Shown here: positions 26,016 to 34,100 of the stretch, piece by piece | How the letters are laid out: every line of letters starts with the position of its first letter | How positions within the stretch are numbered: position 1 is the stretch's first letter | From: Mordavella massiliensis | GTDB lineage: Bacteria; Bacillota; Clostridia; Lachnospirales; Lachnospiraceae | Reading direction: 5' to 3' | DNA: 54,478 bases | Assembly: GCF_016901695.1 (NCBI RefSeq) | Contig: NZ_JACJKS010000015.1 | Coordinates: forward strand, 1 to 54,478 | Program-made: the position numbers and the translations under genes | The notes under the pieces: generated by a model | What the model saw: the letters and a program-made list of their open reading frames with translations, nothing else | Databases searched by the model: none | What the model was told of the DNA's origin: nothing

Positions 26016-26047
26016 AGGGCAGCTGCGTATATGCAGCTGTCTTTTTT
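26016..26047 (+). terminator. Terminator of the 6S-like RNA unit
   Basis: GGCAGCTGC and GCAGCTGTC form a 9-10 bp stem (26018-26041) followed by TTTTTT. Confidence 0.85.
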
Positions 26048-26082
26048 CATACATTTTAGAAAAAGAATGAAAAGGGACAGGT

Positions 26083-27387
26083 TTGAGGAAAAGAAGAAAG
26101 AAAGCGGCGGCCGCCATTTTGATCTGGCTGCTTTTCATAGCCGGGCTTGTGCACATGCTGTACGGGACGGAGGGTGGACCGGGGGGAACCGGGACTGACA
26201 GCCCCCTGGAACTGCCGGGAACGGAGCCTGCGCAGCCCACTTCCGACAGCACCATCCGCGTGCTCATCATGACCACGGGATATGAGGGGGAGCTGCACGG
26301 GGAGGTGCGGGTCTCCTCGGACGCCGGGCTGAAGGTGAGCTGCGGCGGGGAGAGCGTGCAGTGGAGCGGGAGACAGTCCTGCCGGATCCTGCCGGACGAC
26401 GCCCGGTTTCAGAAGGGCAGTATCCGTGTGGAGCCGCTGGAGGAGGGAGGCGCGATCCGCCTGGAGAGCATCACGCGGGGATGCGGGACGCCCTCCTACG
26501 CCGGCGCCCTGGAGCTTCGGGCTGTCTCAGGCGCCATCGCGGTCATCAACGAGCTGCCGGTGGAGACGTACCTGTGCGGCGTGGTGCCCAGCGAGATGCC
26601 GGCGTCCTATGAGCTGGAGGCGCTCAAAGCCCAGGCAGTGTGTGCCAGGAGCTATGCCTTCCGCCAGATGACGTCCTTCGGTTATCCCGAATATGAGGCG
26701 CATGTGAACGACAGCACGGACTACCAGGTGTACGGCAACAGCCGGATGCAGGAGAGCAGCACCCGGGCGGTGGAGGAGACAAGGGGACAGGTGGTGAGGT
26801 ATAAAGGCGGGATCGCCACCACATACTATTATTCCACCTCCTGCGGCAGGACCACCAGCCTGGCGGCGTGGGGCACACAGGAAGATGAGGAGAACGGGTA
26901 CCTGCGAAGTGTGGAGGTGAAAGGGGAGGACGGGGATTACGAGAAGTCCCTTCCCTGGTACCGGTGGACGGCCCGGGTGCCGGCAGAGACCCTCTCCGCC
27001 CTGGTGAGCGCCAACACAGGCGCGGCGGTGGGCACCCTGCAAAGCGTGGAAGTGACGGCCCGGGGCCCGGGGGATGTGGCCCTGCAGATCACGGCGTCCG
27101 GGGACGCCGGGAGCGTCACTGTGGACACGGAGAACAAGATCCGCACGGCTCTTGGCGGGAGCGGGTACACCATCGAAAAGAACGACGGGACCGCGGTACA
27201 GAGCACAGCCCTGCTGCCAAGCGCCTTTTTCTCCATTGAGAAGAGAGGGGATGCGTTCGTCATCCGCGGCGGCGGTTTTGGCCACGGCATCGGCATGAGC
27301 CAGAACGGGGCCAACGAGATGGCGAAGGCGGGAAAGGATTACCAGGAGATCCTGAAGCTGTTCTACCAGGATGTGGAGATCGGATAA
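26083..27387 (+). CDS. SpoIID/LytB-domain protein (septal lytic transglycosylase type)
   Basis: A membrane-anchored murein enzyme of 434 residues. After a basic start (RKRRKKAA) comes one transmembrane helix (about 8-27), a Gly/Pro/Thr-rich linker, and the SpoIID domain: VVPSEMPASYELEALKAQAV carries the catalytic glutamate, followed by AVCARSYAFRQ. The zinc/substrate region has YYSTSCGRTTS, and the C-terminus has GGGFGHGIGMSQNGAN. SpoIID cuts glycan strands during engulfment in sporulation; clostridia also have vegetative paralogues, so spoIID itself is not claimed. The start is TTG behind AAAGGGACAGG. It follows the 6S unit and precedes a separate promoter. Confidence 0.88.
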   Translation: MRKRRKKAAAAILIWLLFIAGLVHMLYGTEGGPGGTGTDSPLELPGTEPAQPTSDSTIRVLIMTTGYEGELHGEVRVSSDAGLKVSCGGESVQWSGRQSCRILPDDARFQKGSIRVEPLEEGGAIRLESITRGCGTPSYAGALELRAVSGAIAVINELPVETYLCGVVPSEMPASYELEALKAQAVCARSYAFRQMTSFGYPEYEAHVNDSTDYQVYGNSRMQESSTRAVEETRGQVVRYKGGIATTYYYSTSCGRTTSLAAWGTQEDEENGYLRSVEVKGEDGDYEKSLPWYRWTARVPAETLSALVSANTGAAVGTLQSVEVTARGPGDVALQITASGDAGSVTVDTENKIRTALGGSGYTIEKNDGTAVQSTALLPSAFFSIEKRGDAFVIRGGGFGHGIGMSQNGANEMAKAGKDYQEILKLFYQDVEIG

Positions 27388-27391
27388 CGGC

Positions 27392-27420
27392 TTGCATATT
27401 TTACAGGCAGATGGTATGAT
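27392..27420 (+). promoter_or_regulatory. Promoter of the yihY-queA group
   Basis: TTGCAT, 17 bases and TATGAT, directly after the SpoIID-like gene and 30 bases before the chosen YihY start. Confidence 0.6.
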
Positions 27421-27450
27421 TTCTCTATGAAAAACGGCGGGAGAAAGTCT

Positions 27451-28272
27451 ATGATAAAGAAGATCATTCAGAAAGGAATAGGCGTGTCCGAGGAAGTGGG
27501 CAGGGATCACGTGGGAGCTTACGCCGCCCAGTCGGCGTATTTTTTCATGCTCTGTATGATCCCGATCCTTCTTCTGCTGCTCACGCTCGTCCAGTTCACC
27601 CCCGTTACCAAGGCGGATGTGATGACGGCGGTGATGCAGGTCTTCCCCTCCTCCGTGGACTCCCTGATCGTCTCGATCGTAAACCAGGTTTATAACCAGT
27701 CCATGGGCATCATCCCCGTGACTGCGGTGGTGGCGCTCTGGTCTGCGGGGAAGGGCGTTCTTGCCATGTCGAACGGGCTGAACTGCATTTACAGTTGCGA
27801 GGAGACCCGGAACTATGTGTTCCTGCGGATCCGCGCCACGGTCTACACTGTGCTCTTCATTGTGGTGATCCTGCTCCTTCTGGTGATGTCCGTCTTCGGC
27901 AATACGCTGAACATCTTCATCACCACCCATGTCCGGTTCCTGAAGCCGGTGTCAGACTGGATGATCCAGAGGCGCGCCGTGATCGTGCCCGTCGTGCTGA
28001 TGGGATTCTCCCTTCTGATCTACAAGTTCCTCCCGAACCGGAGGGATACGCTGCGCAGGCAGATCCCCGGGGCCGTGTTTGCGGCGCTGGCGTGGATGGC
28101 CATCTCCTGGGTGTTCTCTGTGTACGTGGATGTTTTCCAGGGATTTTCAGACATGTACGGGAGCCTGACGACCATCGTACTCATCATGCTGTGGCTGTAT
28201 TTCTGCATGTACAGCATTCTGCTCGGCGGGGTGCTGAACAAGCTGGTGGCCCGGCATCTGTTTGACAGATAA
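27451..28272 (+). CDS. YihY/BrkB-family inner membrane protein
   Basis: A polytopic membrane protein of 273 residues (YihY/UPF0761). Six hydrophobic helices are visible, near 30-50, 85-110, 130-155, 180-200, 210-230 and 240-262. Family blocks are [19 protein letters not shown], near the start, and [15 protein letters not shown] near the end, the latter typical of BrkB-like proteins. Molecular function is unknown in most species; earlier assignment as RNase BN was wrong. The ATG is chosen because GGCGGGAG sits 7 bases upstream; an ATG eight codons earlier has no ribosome site. queA follows after 20 bases. Confidence 0.85.
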   Translation: MIKKIIQKGIGVSEEVGRDHVGAYAAQSAYFFMLCMIPILLLLLTLVQFTPVTKADVMTAVMQVFPSSVDSLIVSIVNQVYNQSMGIIPVTAVVALWSAGKGVLAMSNGLNCIYSCEETRNYVFLRIRATVYTVLFIVVILLLLVMSVFGNTLNIFITTHVRFLKPVSDWMIQRRAVIVPVVLMGFSLLIYKFLPNRRDTLRRQIPGAVFAALAWMAISWVFSVYVDVFQGFSDMYGSLTTIVLIMLWLYFCMYSILLGGVLNKLVARHLFDR

Positions 28273-28292
28273 AGGAAAGGAAGACAAAAGAA

Positions 28293-29324
28293 ATGGAAAT
28301 GAGACGGCAGGATTTCAGCTTTGACCTTCCCCAGGAACTCATTGCCCAGGATCCCCTGAAGGACCGGGCGGGTTCCAGGCTGCTTGTCCTTGACAAGGAG
28401 ACCGGCGCGGTATCCCACCATGTGTTCCGGGAGATCAAAGAGTACCTGCATCCGGGCGACTGCCTTGTGCTCAACGACACGAAGGTCATTCCGGCCCGGC
28501 TGATCGGATCCAAGATCGGTACGGATGCAAAGATAGAAATATTACTGTTAAAAAGGAAAGAAGACAATATCTGGGAGACGCTTGTAAAGCCTGGAAAGAA
28601 GGCGAAGCCGGGCGCCAGGATCAGCTTCGGCGACGGACTTCTCGTGGGGGAAGTCGTGGATGTGGTGGAGGAGGGGAACCGCCTTGTGCGCTTCACCTAT
28701 GACGGCATCTTCGAGGAGATACTGGACCGGCTCGGGCAGATGCCCCTGCCTCCCTATATCACCCACCAGCTGGAGGACAAAAACCGGTACCAGACGGTGT
28801 ACGCGAAACACAGCGGCTCTGCGGCCGCGCCTACGGCAGGCCTCCATTTTACGCCGGAGCTTCTGGAGGAGATCAAAGCGAAGGGGGTGGAGATCGCCAG
28901 CGTCACCCTCCACGTGGGGCTCGGCACCTTCCGGCCTGTGAAGGCGGACAACATCCTGGAGCACCACATGCATTCGGAGTTCTACCAGATCGAAGCGAGC
29001 GAGGCGGAGAAGATCAACCGCGCGAAGGCAGCAGGCGGGCAGATCATCTGCGTGGGCACCACAAGCTGCCGGACCATCGAGTCGGCGGCGGACGGGGACG
29101 GATACCTGAGAGCGGGCAGCGGCTGGACGGATATCTTTATCTATCCGGGGTACCGCTTTAAGATACTGGACTGTCTGATCACCAACTTCCATCTGCCGGA
29201 GTCCACCCTGCTCATGCTCGTATCTGCACTGGCGGGGCGGGAGCATGTGCTGGCTGCTTACGAGGAGGCTGTGCGGGAGCGGTACCGCTTCTTCTCCTTC
29301 GGGGACGCCATGCTGATCCGGTAA
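28293..29324 (+). CDS. queA: tRNA preQ1(34) S-adenosylmethionine ribosyltransferase-isomerase
   Basis: Transfers and isomerizes the ribose of SAM onto preQ1 at the wobble base of tRNA, giving epoxyqueuosine. 343 residues, family length. Blocks typical of QueA are [10 protein letters not shown] with [11 protein letters not shown]-like [11 protein letters not shown] at the start, [14 protein letters not shown] near 60, [13 protein letters not shown] near 180, [13 protein letters not shown] near 205 and [11 protein letters not shown] with [16 protein letters not shown] near the end. AAAGGAAG precedes the ATG. No tgt or yajC lies next to it here. Likely cotranscribed with yihY and the small gene that follows. 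Confidence 0.95.
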   Translation: MEMRRQDFSFDLPQELIAQDPLKDRAGSRLLVLDKETGAVSHHVFREIKEYLHPGDCLVLNDTKVIPARLIGSKIGTDAKIEILLLKRKEDNIWETLVKPGKKAKPGARISFGDGLLVGEVVDVVEEGNRLVRFTYDGIFEEILDRLGQMPLPPYITHQLEDKNRYQTVYAKHSGSAAAPTAGLHFTPELLEEIKAKGVEIASVTLHVGLGTFRPVKADNILEHHMHSEFYQIEASEAEKINRAKAAGGQIICVGTTSCRTIESAADGDGYLRAGSGWTDIFIYPGYRFKILDCLITNFHLPESTLLMLVSALAGREHVLAAYEEAVRERYRFFSFGDAMLIR

Positions 29325-29354
29325 AGATGCGGGGAAGAGAAAGGATGGACGGCG

Positions 29355-29588
29355 ATGAGACAGGAGCGCTTTAAGATGGAGAGGGAAGGACTGGTCCGGG
29401 AGGGCCAGGAGGTGGAGATCAGCGAGAGAAGTCCCAGCACGGGGCGCTACACCTATCTGGTGGAGCCCTCCGTGGCCATGTCCGGCATCTACCGGACAAG
29501 CGAGCGCATCAAAGCGAGAAAAGGAAAAATTGCAAAGATCGAGCACACCCAGAAAGGATTTTATCTGGTTGTGGAGGTAGAAGAATAA
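29355..29588 (+). CDS. Small conserved-looking protein of unknown function
   Basis: Not recognised. The 77-residue product is charged and soluble (many E, R and K), with no membrane segment. It alternates short strands (REGQEVEISER, RYTYLVEPS, GFYLVVEVEE) with one helix (RTSERIKARKGKIAKIE), which looks like a small beta-barrel or RNA/ligand-binding fold. AAAGGATG lies 8-14 bases before the ATG. It sits between queA and the siroheme reductase, with 15 bases to the latter and its own strong codon bias like its neighbours, so it is likely a real gene of the same transcript. Confidence 0.7.
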   Translation: MRQERFKMEREGLVREGQEVEISERSPSTGRYTYLVEPSVAMSGIYRTSERIKARKGKIAKIEHTQKGFYLVVEVEE

Positions 29589-29603
29589 GACAGGAGGAAA
29601 AAA

Positions 29604-31145
29604 ATGGACAGAAAAGCACCTGTACTGGGAAGAGAGGAGCTGGAGGAATTCCGGCAGAAGACGAAGGAATTTTACGCGGGCAATATCACAAAGAATGACT
29701 ACAAGGGGTACTCCGGCAGATACGGCAGCTATGCCCAGAAGGGCGGGCACAGCAGCATGCTCCGCCTGCGCATGGCCGGCGGCCGCCTCACGAAGGACAA
29801 GCTTCAGTTTATCACAGAGAGCATCGAGAAGCACGGCGTGAAGAAGGTGCATTTTACGACATGCCAGACGATCCAGCTCCACGACCTGGACGCGGACGCT
29901 GTCTGCGACATCATGGCAGGGGCCATGGAGCACGATATCGTCACCCTTGGCGGCGGCGGGGATTTCCCCAGGAACGTGATGGCGCCGCCTCTGTCCGGCA
30001 CGCAGAAGGGCGAGTATTTTGACGTGCTCCCCTACGCGAAGAAGGCGGAAGAGTTCCTCCTCACCTTCCTGGACGCCCGGAAGATGCCGAGAAAGCTGAA
30101 GGTCTGCTTTTCCACAGGCCCGGCCAATGTGACGCACGCCACCTTCCGGGATCTGGGCTTTGTGGCCCGCCCAGACGGAACGTTCGACGTGTACAGCGCC
30201 GGCGGCCTGGGGAACAACCCGAAGATCGGACTTAAGATGGCGGAGGCGGTGGATCCGTCCCGCGTCCTCTACTATATCCTTGCCATGCGGGAGGTCTTCC
30301 TGGAGCACGGCAACTACGAGCAGAGGGGGAAGGCAAGAACGCGCTACATGCGGGACAAGCTGGGCGATGAGGGATACCGGCAGGCGTATCTTGCCAAGCT
30401 GGCCCAGGCGGAGACGGGCGAAGACCTGACGATCCGCGTGGAGCCGGAGGAGATCACGAAGTCGGGCGACGGCACGGAGGCATCCGGGGAGAGGATCCTC
30501 GCCCAGAAGCAGGAGGGCCTCTACACAGTGGCTTACCATCCCCTTGGAGGATGCCCGGATCCGTCCTTCTTCCGCAGGATCTTTGATACGGTCAGAGAGA
30601 TAGAGGCGGTGGAGCTTCGGATCGCGCCGGATGAGACCGTCTACATCATCAACCTGACCGGGAAAGAGGCCCGGGAAGTGCTGGATGCCACCAGCGACAG
30701 CGCCCGGACGCCGTTCGAGACATCCGTGGCCTGCATCGGTGCTTCCATCTGCCAGGCAGGCGTGCGGGATTCCCAGAGCCTGCTGCAGGCTGCGGTAAAA
30801 GCGGTGCGGGAGGCAGGCATCGCGCCGGATGCACTCCCGAGAGTGCACATCTCCGGATGTCCCTCCTCCTGCGGCACGCATCAGATCGGCCAGATCGGAT
30901 TCCGGGGCGGCGTGAAGATGGTGGACAAGAAGCCGCAATCCGCCTTTGAGGTCTACTTCTTCGGCTGCGACAGGCAGGGAGACGAGTATCTGGGAGATGA
31001 TGCGGGAGCCATGCTGGAGGCGGATATCCCCGCCTTCCTGGTAGAGCTGGGACAGGAAGTGGAAAAGTCCGGCCTTTCCTACGCTGCGTGGGAGAAGGAC
31101 AACCGGGACAGACTGCTTGAGATTGCTGCTGCCTACACGTCGTAG
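29604..31145 (+). CDS. Siroheme [4Fe-4S] nitrite/sulfite reductase-type protein
   Basis: A 513-residue member of the NirA/CysI family: six-electron reduction of sulfite or nitrite at a coupled siroheme/[4Fe-4S] centre. Two ferredoxin-like half domains (SSMLRLRMAGGRL near 50; YTVAYHPLGGCPDPSF near 310) alternate with siroheme-binding domains. Cluster ligands are Cys of CIGASIC and Cys of GCPSSCG in the C-terminal part (about 375-420). No flavin or ferredoxin fusion is present, so electrons must come from another protein. It immediately precedes precorrin-2 dehydrogenase, which can supply its siroheme. Sulfite or nitrite cannot be chosen from sequence. A hairpin overlaps its stop. Confidence 0.87.
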   Translation: MDRKAPVLGREELEEFRQKTKEFYAGNITKNDYKGYSGRYGSYAQKGGHSSMLRLRMAGGRLTKDKLQFITESIEKHGVKKVHFTTCQTIQLHDLDADAVCDIMAGAMEHDIVTLGGGGDFPRNVMAPPLSGTQKGEYFDVLPYAKKAEEFLLTFLDARKMPRKLKVCFSTGPANVTHATFRDLGFVARPDGTFDVYSAGGLGNNPKIGLKMAEAVDPSRVLYYILAMREVFLEHGNYEQRGKARTRYMRDKLGDEGYRQAYLAKLAQAETGEDLTIRVEPEEITKSGDGTEASGERILAQKQEGLYTVAYHPLGGCPDPSFFRRIFDTVREIEAVELRIAPDETVYIINLTGKEAREVLDATSDSARTPFETSVACIGASICQAGVRDSQSLLQAAVKAVREAGIAPDALPRVHISGCPSSCGTHQIGQIGFRGGVKMVDKKPQSAFEVYFFGCDRQGDEYLGDDAGAMLEADIPAFLVELGQEVEKSGLSYAAWEKDNRDRLLEIAAAYTS

Positions 31146-31161
31146 TGCAGCAGTCTCTTTT
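31126..31161 (+). terminator. Terminator-like hairpin at the reductase/cobalamin junction
   Basis: CTGCTGC and CTAC (31126-31136) pair with GTAG and GCAGCAG (31142-31153) with one bulged T, followed by TCTCTTTTG. It includes the reductase stop codon. The next start is 20 bases away and no promoter is seen between, so it may partly lower expression of the downstream operon. Confidence 0.55.
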
Positions 31162-31181
31162 GTTGTGTGGAGGAGACAGGG

Positions 31182-31700
31182 ATGGGGCTTTACTTTCCCA
31201 TGTTTGTGGATATAGAAAACAAGAAGATCCTGGTCATCGGGGCGGGGCATGTGGCGGTGCGCCGGCTGCGCACCCTCCTCGCCTTTGGCGCGGATCTTGC
31301 CGTGGTGGCAAAGGAGGTTCCAGCCCCCCAGGAGGAGGAGATGAGACGCCTTCTGGGCAGCGGGCGGGTGCACCTGACCCTGCGCCCCGTGGAGGCGGCT
31401 GATATCACGGCGCAGTACGCGTTTGTCATCTGCGCCGCGGACGACCCGGCCGCTGACCGCCTGGCGCAGAAAAGGTGCCGGGAGATTGGGATCCCCGTGA
31501 ACATCGCATCGGACCGGGACAAGAGCGACTTCTATTTCCCGGCGGTAGCGCTGGCGGACGGGCTGGCTGCCGGCCTTGCCGGGGACGGCAGCGACCACGG
31601 GAAGGTGGCCCGGGCGGCCAGGGCCGTGCGGAGCTGCCTGGCCGGGCTTGAGGCGGATGAGGGGAAGCAGGCAAAAGAAGACGAAGGAGACAGGGCATGA
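31182..31700 (+). CDS. Precorrin-2 dehydrogenase / sirohydrochlorin ferrochelatase-type
   Basis: The SirC/Met8-like domain, 172 residues: NAD-dependent oxidation of precorrin-2 to sirohydrochlorin, the branch point of siroheme and anaerobic cobalamin. It opens MGLYFPMFVDIENK and the NAD fold has VIGAGHVAVRR near residue 23; VNIASDRDKSDFYFPA near 110 holds the family's aspartate region. It lacks the CysG methylase half, which is encoded separately two genes later. The ATG is preferred over a GTG five codons earlier because GGAGGAG lies 6-12 bases before it. Its stop overlaps hemC by ATGA. Metal insertion for the cobalamin branch is by CbiK on the other strand. Confidence 0.88.
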   Translation: MGLYFPMFVDIENKKILVIGAGHVAVRRLRTLLAFGADLAVVAKEVPAPQEEEMRRLLGSGRVHLTLRPVEAADITAQYAFVICAADDPAADRLAQKRCREIGIPVNIASDRDKSDFYFPAVALADGLAAGLAGDGSDHGKVARAARAVRSCLAGLEADEGKQAKEDEGDRA

Positions 31701-32578
31701 AGATCAAGGTAGGAAGCAGAGAGAGCCGTCTGGCGGTGCGGCAGGCGCAGATCGTCATGGAAAAGATCCGGCAGTTTCATCCGGCGGCGCAGCTTGAGAT
31801 CGTGACAATGAAGACGACCGGGGACCGGATCCTGCATAAAACGCTGGACAAGGTGGGAGGCAAGGGCCTTTTTATCAAGGAGCTGGATCTGGCCCTGCGG
31901 GAGTGCCGGATCGATCTGGCGGTCCACAGCCTGAAGGACATGCCTATGGAGGAACCCCGTGATTTTCCCATTCTGGCCTGTACCAGGAGGGAGGACCCGC
32001 GGGATGTGCTGGTGCTTCGGAAGGGGCTGCCGGCGATGCCGGCGGACGGCGTCATCGGCTGTTCCAGCCTGCGCCGGAAACTGCAGCTTGGAGCTCTCTT
32101 CCCGTCGGCGCGGATCGAGAACATCCGCGGGAATGTGCTGACCCGGCTGGAGAAGCTGGACGCAGGGGAGTACGACGCCCTTGTGCTGGCGGCGGCAGGT
32201 CTTTTGCGGCTGGGCCTGGAAGAGAGGATCAGCCGGTATTTCTCCGTGGAGGAGATCCTGCCCGCGGCGGGACAGGGGATCATGGCCGTGCAGGGATCGC
32301 GGCGGATGAAGCCGTTTACGGACTGCGCAAGCGACCCGGACGCCGTGCTGGCCGCGGCGGCGGAGCGCGCCTTTGTGCGGGAGCTGGACGGGGGCTGCTC
32401 CTCCCCGGTGGCGGCGCACGCCGAAAGGCAGGGACAGGCCTGGCTGCTGCGGGGGCTCTACTACGAGGAGGAGACCGGCACATACCGCATCGGGACCCGC
32501 ACGTATGAGATGGAAGGAACAGATCCGGCCCTGGCGGCGCGGATGGGAAGGGAGCTTGCAGATGAGCTTAGAGGATAA
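31697..32578 (+). CDS. hemC: Hydroxymethylbilane synthase (porphobilinogen deaminase)
   Basis: Polymerizes four porphobilinogens into hydroxymethylbilane. 293 residues. The N-terminal GSRESRLAVRQAQ is diagnostic; HSLKDMP (about 78) and GCSSLRRKLQL carry substrate-binding residues; the dipyrromethane cofactor is carried by Cys234 in DGGCSSPVA. The start overlaps the preceding stop by 4 bases, and its end overlaps the cobA-hemD fusion by 17. The enzymes that make porphobilinogen (hemA, hemL, hemB) are not in this window. Confidence 0.95.
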   Translation: MKIKVGSRESRLAVRQAQIVMEKIRQFHPAAQLEIVTMKTTGDRILHKTLDKVGGKGLFIKELDLALRECRIDLAVHSLKDMPMEEPRDFPILACTRREDPRDVLVLRKGLPAMPADGVIGCSSLRRKLQLGALFPSARIENIRGNVLTRLEKLDAGEYDALVLAAAGLLRLGLEERISRYFSVEEILPAAGQGIMAVQGSRRMKPFTDCASDPDAVLAAAAERAFVRELDGGCSSPVAAHAERQGQAWLLRGLYYEEETGTYRIGTRTYEMEGTDPALAARMGRELADELRG

Positions 32579-34100
32579 CGCAAAGGGAACAGGGAAGGTC
32601 TGGCTTGTTGGAGCCGGCCCCTCGGACGCGGAGCTTCTGACTGTGAAGGGCAGAAGACTCCTTGCGGAGGCGGATGTGATCGTCTACGACCGGCTGGCTG
32701 GCGTGGGCGTCCTCGCCTGGGGGCGCCCCGACGCAGTGTACATAGACGTGGGCAAGCGCGCCGGCCATCACCCCATCCCCCAGGAGGAGATCAACCGGAT
32801 CCTGGTGGAGCAGGCAGTGAAAGGGCGCAGGGTCGTCAGACTGAAGGGCGGAGATCCCCTTGTCTTCGGGCGGGGCGGCGAGGAGGCGTCGGCCCTGAAG
32901 CGCGCGGGGGTGCCTTTTGAGATCGTGCCGGGCATCACCTCGGCCATCGCAGTGCCGGCCTACCTGGGGATCCCGGTGACGCACCGGGATCTGGCCTCCT
33001 CCCTCCACATTGTGACCGCCCACAAAAAGGACGGCAGCCTCCCGGATATCCGGTACCAGGCTCTTGTGGAGGGCGGCGGGACGCTTGTGTTCCTCATGGG
33101 CGTGCACACGATCCGCAGCGTGACGGCGGGCCTCCTTGCGGAGGGGATGTCTCCGGATATGCCGGCCGCCGTGCTGGAGCGGGGGACCCGGGCTGTGCAG
33201 CGCAGGATCACAGGGACGGTGGCGGAGCTTGCGCAGAAGGCGGAGGCGGCCCATGTCCAGTCTCCGGCCATCATCCTGGTGGGGCAGGCGGCTGCCTTCC
33301 AGGACATGGACTGGTACGGGGAGCGGCCGCTGGCCGGCGTGAAGATCCTGGTCACAAGACCGCGGGAGCGCACCCTGCGGCTTAGCGCCATGCTCCGGGC
33401 CGAGGGGGCGGAAGTGCTGGAGGCGCCCGCCATCCGCCTTGTCCCTGTGGCGGACAAAAAAGACCTGGATCAGGCTCTTGCAGAGCTGGCGGATTACGCC
33501 TGGCTCGTCTTTACAAGTCCTTCCGGCGTGCATATCTTTCTGGAAGAACTCAGAAAGAGAAGGATGGATGTAAGGAGGATTGCCCACATGCGGATCGCTG
33601 TGATCGGCGAGGGGACGGCGGGGGAGCTTACGCAGGCAGGTCTGTACCCGGATCTGATGCCGGACGTCTACGACGGGGCCCACCTGGGCGCGGCGCTGGC
33701 CCGCGAAGTGAAGCCGGGGGAGCGGGTGCTCCTTCCCAGGGCGCGGATCGGGAACCGGGAGCTGACAGAGAAACTGAAGGATGCCGGCGCGGACGTGACG
33801 GATCTGCCCATTTACGATACGCAGTACGAGACGCTGCCCTGGCTCGACCTGGAGCGGGAGTTTGCAGACGGGCGCACATACGCCATGTTCACAAGCGCTT
33901 CCACGGTCCGGGGCTTTGTAAAGAGCGCCGGGGATCTCAGGCTGTCCGGGGTTCGGGCGCTGTGCATCGGCTCCATGACGGCCGCTGCTGCGGCCGGGGC
34001 AGGGATGGAGACATACACGGCGGCAAAACCAACCCTGGAAGCCCTGGTGGAACTGGCGAAGGAGGCCGCCGCAAAGGAGAGAGAGGATGGCAGGAGATAG
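32562..34100 (+). CDS. cobA-hemD: Uroporphyrinogen-III methyltransferase / uroporphyrinogen-III synthase fusion
   Basis: A bifunctional protein of 512 residues. The N-terminal half (about 10-250) is the SAM-dependent CobA/SUMT domain with VGAGPSDAELLTVKG near 15 and GDPLVFGRGGEE near 97; it makes precorrin-2. The C-terminal half (about 258-505) is HemD, which closes hydroxymethylbilane to uroporphyrinogen III (KILVTRPRERT near 260, AMFTSASTVRGF near 440). This fusion is well known in Firmicutes and channels one product to the next step. The true start is the ATG behind AAGGGAG inside the hemC end; the longer open frame is only a shadow of hemC. It overlaps cbiD by 14 bases. Confidence 0.93.
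   Translation: MSLEDNAKGTGKVWLVGAGPSDAELLTVKGRRLLAEADVIVYDRLAGVGVLAWGRPDAVYIDVGKRAGHHPIPQEEINRILVEQAVKGRRVVRLKGGDPLVFGRGGEEASALKRAGVPFEIVPGITSAIAVPAYLGIPVTHRDLASSLHIVTAHKKDGSLPDIRYQALVEGGGTLVFLMGVHTIRSVTAGLLAEGMSPDMPAAVLERGTRAVQRRITGTVAELAQKAEAAHVQSPAIILVGQAAAFQDMDWYGERPLAGVKILVTRPRERTLRLSAMLRAEGAEVLEAPAIRLVPVADKKDLDQALAELADYAWLVFTSPSGVHIFLEELRKRRMDVRRIAHMRIAVIGEGTAGELTQAGLYPDLMPDVYDGAHLGAALAREVKPGERVLLPRARIGNRELTEKLKDAGADVTDLPIYDTQYETLPWLDLEREFADGRTYAMFTSASTVRGFVKSAGDLRLSGVRALCIGSMTAAAAAGAGMETYTAAKPTLEALVELAKEAAAKEREDGRR

Noticed and set aside
28548-31598. Very long minus-strand open frame (over 1000 codons) opposite queA and the siroheme reductase
   Set aside because: It is a shadow of GC-rich plus-strand genes: low-complexity His/Arg/Leu-rich product, no ribosome site, and the plus-strand proteins have clear catalytic motifs.
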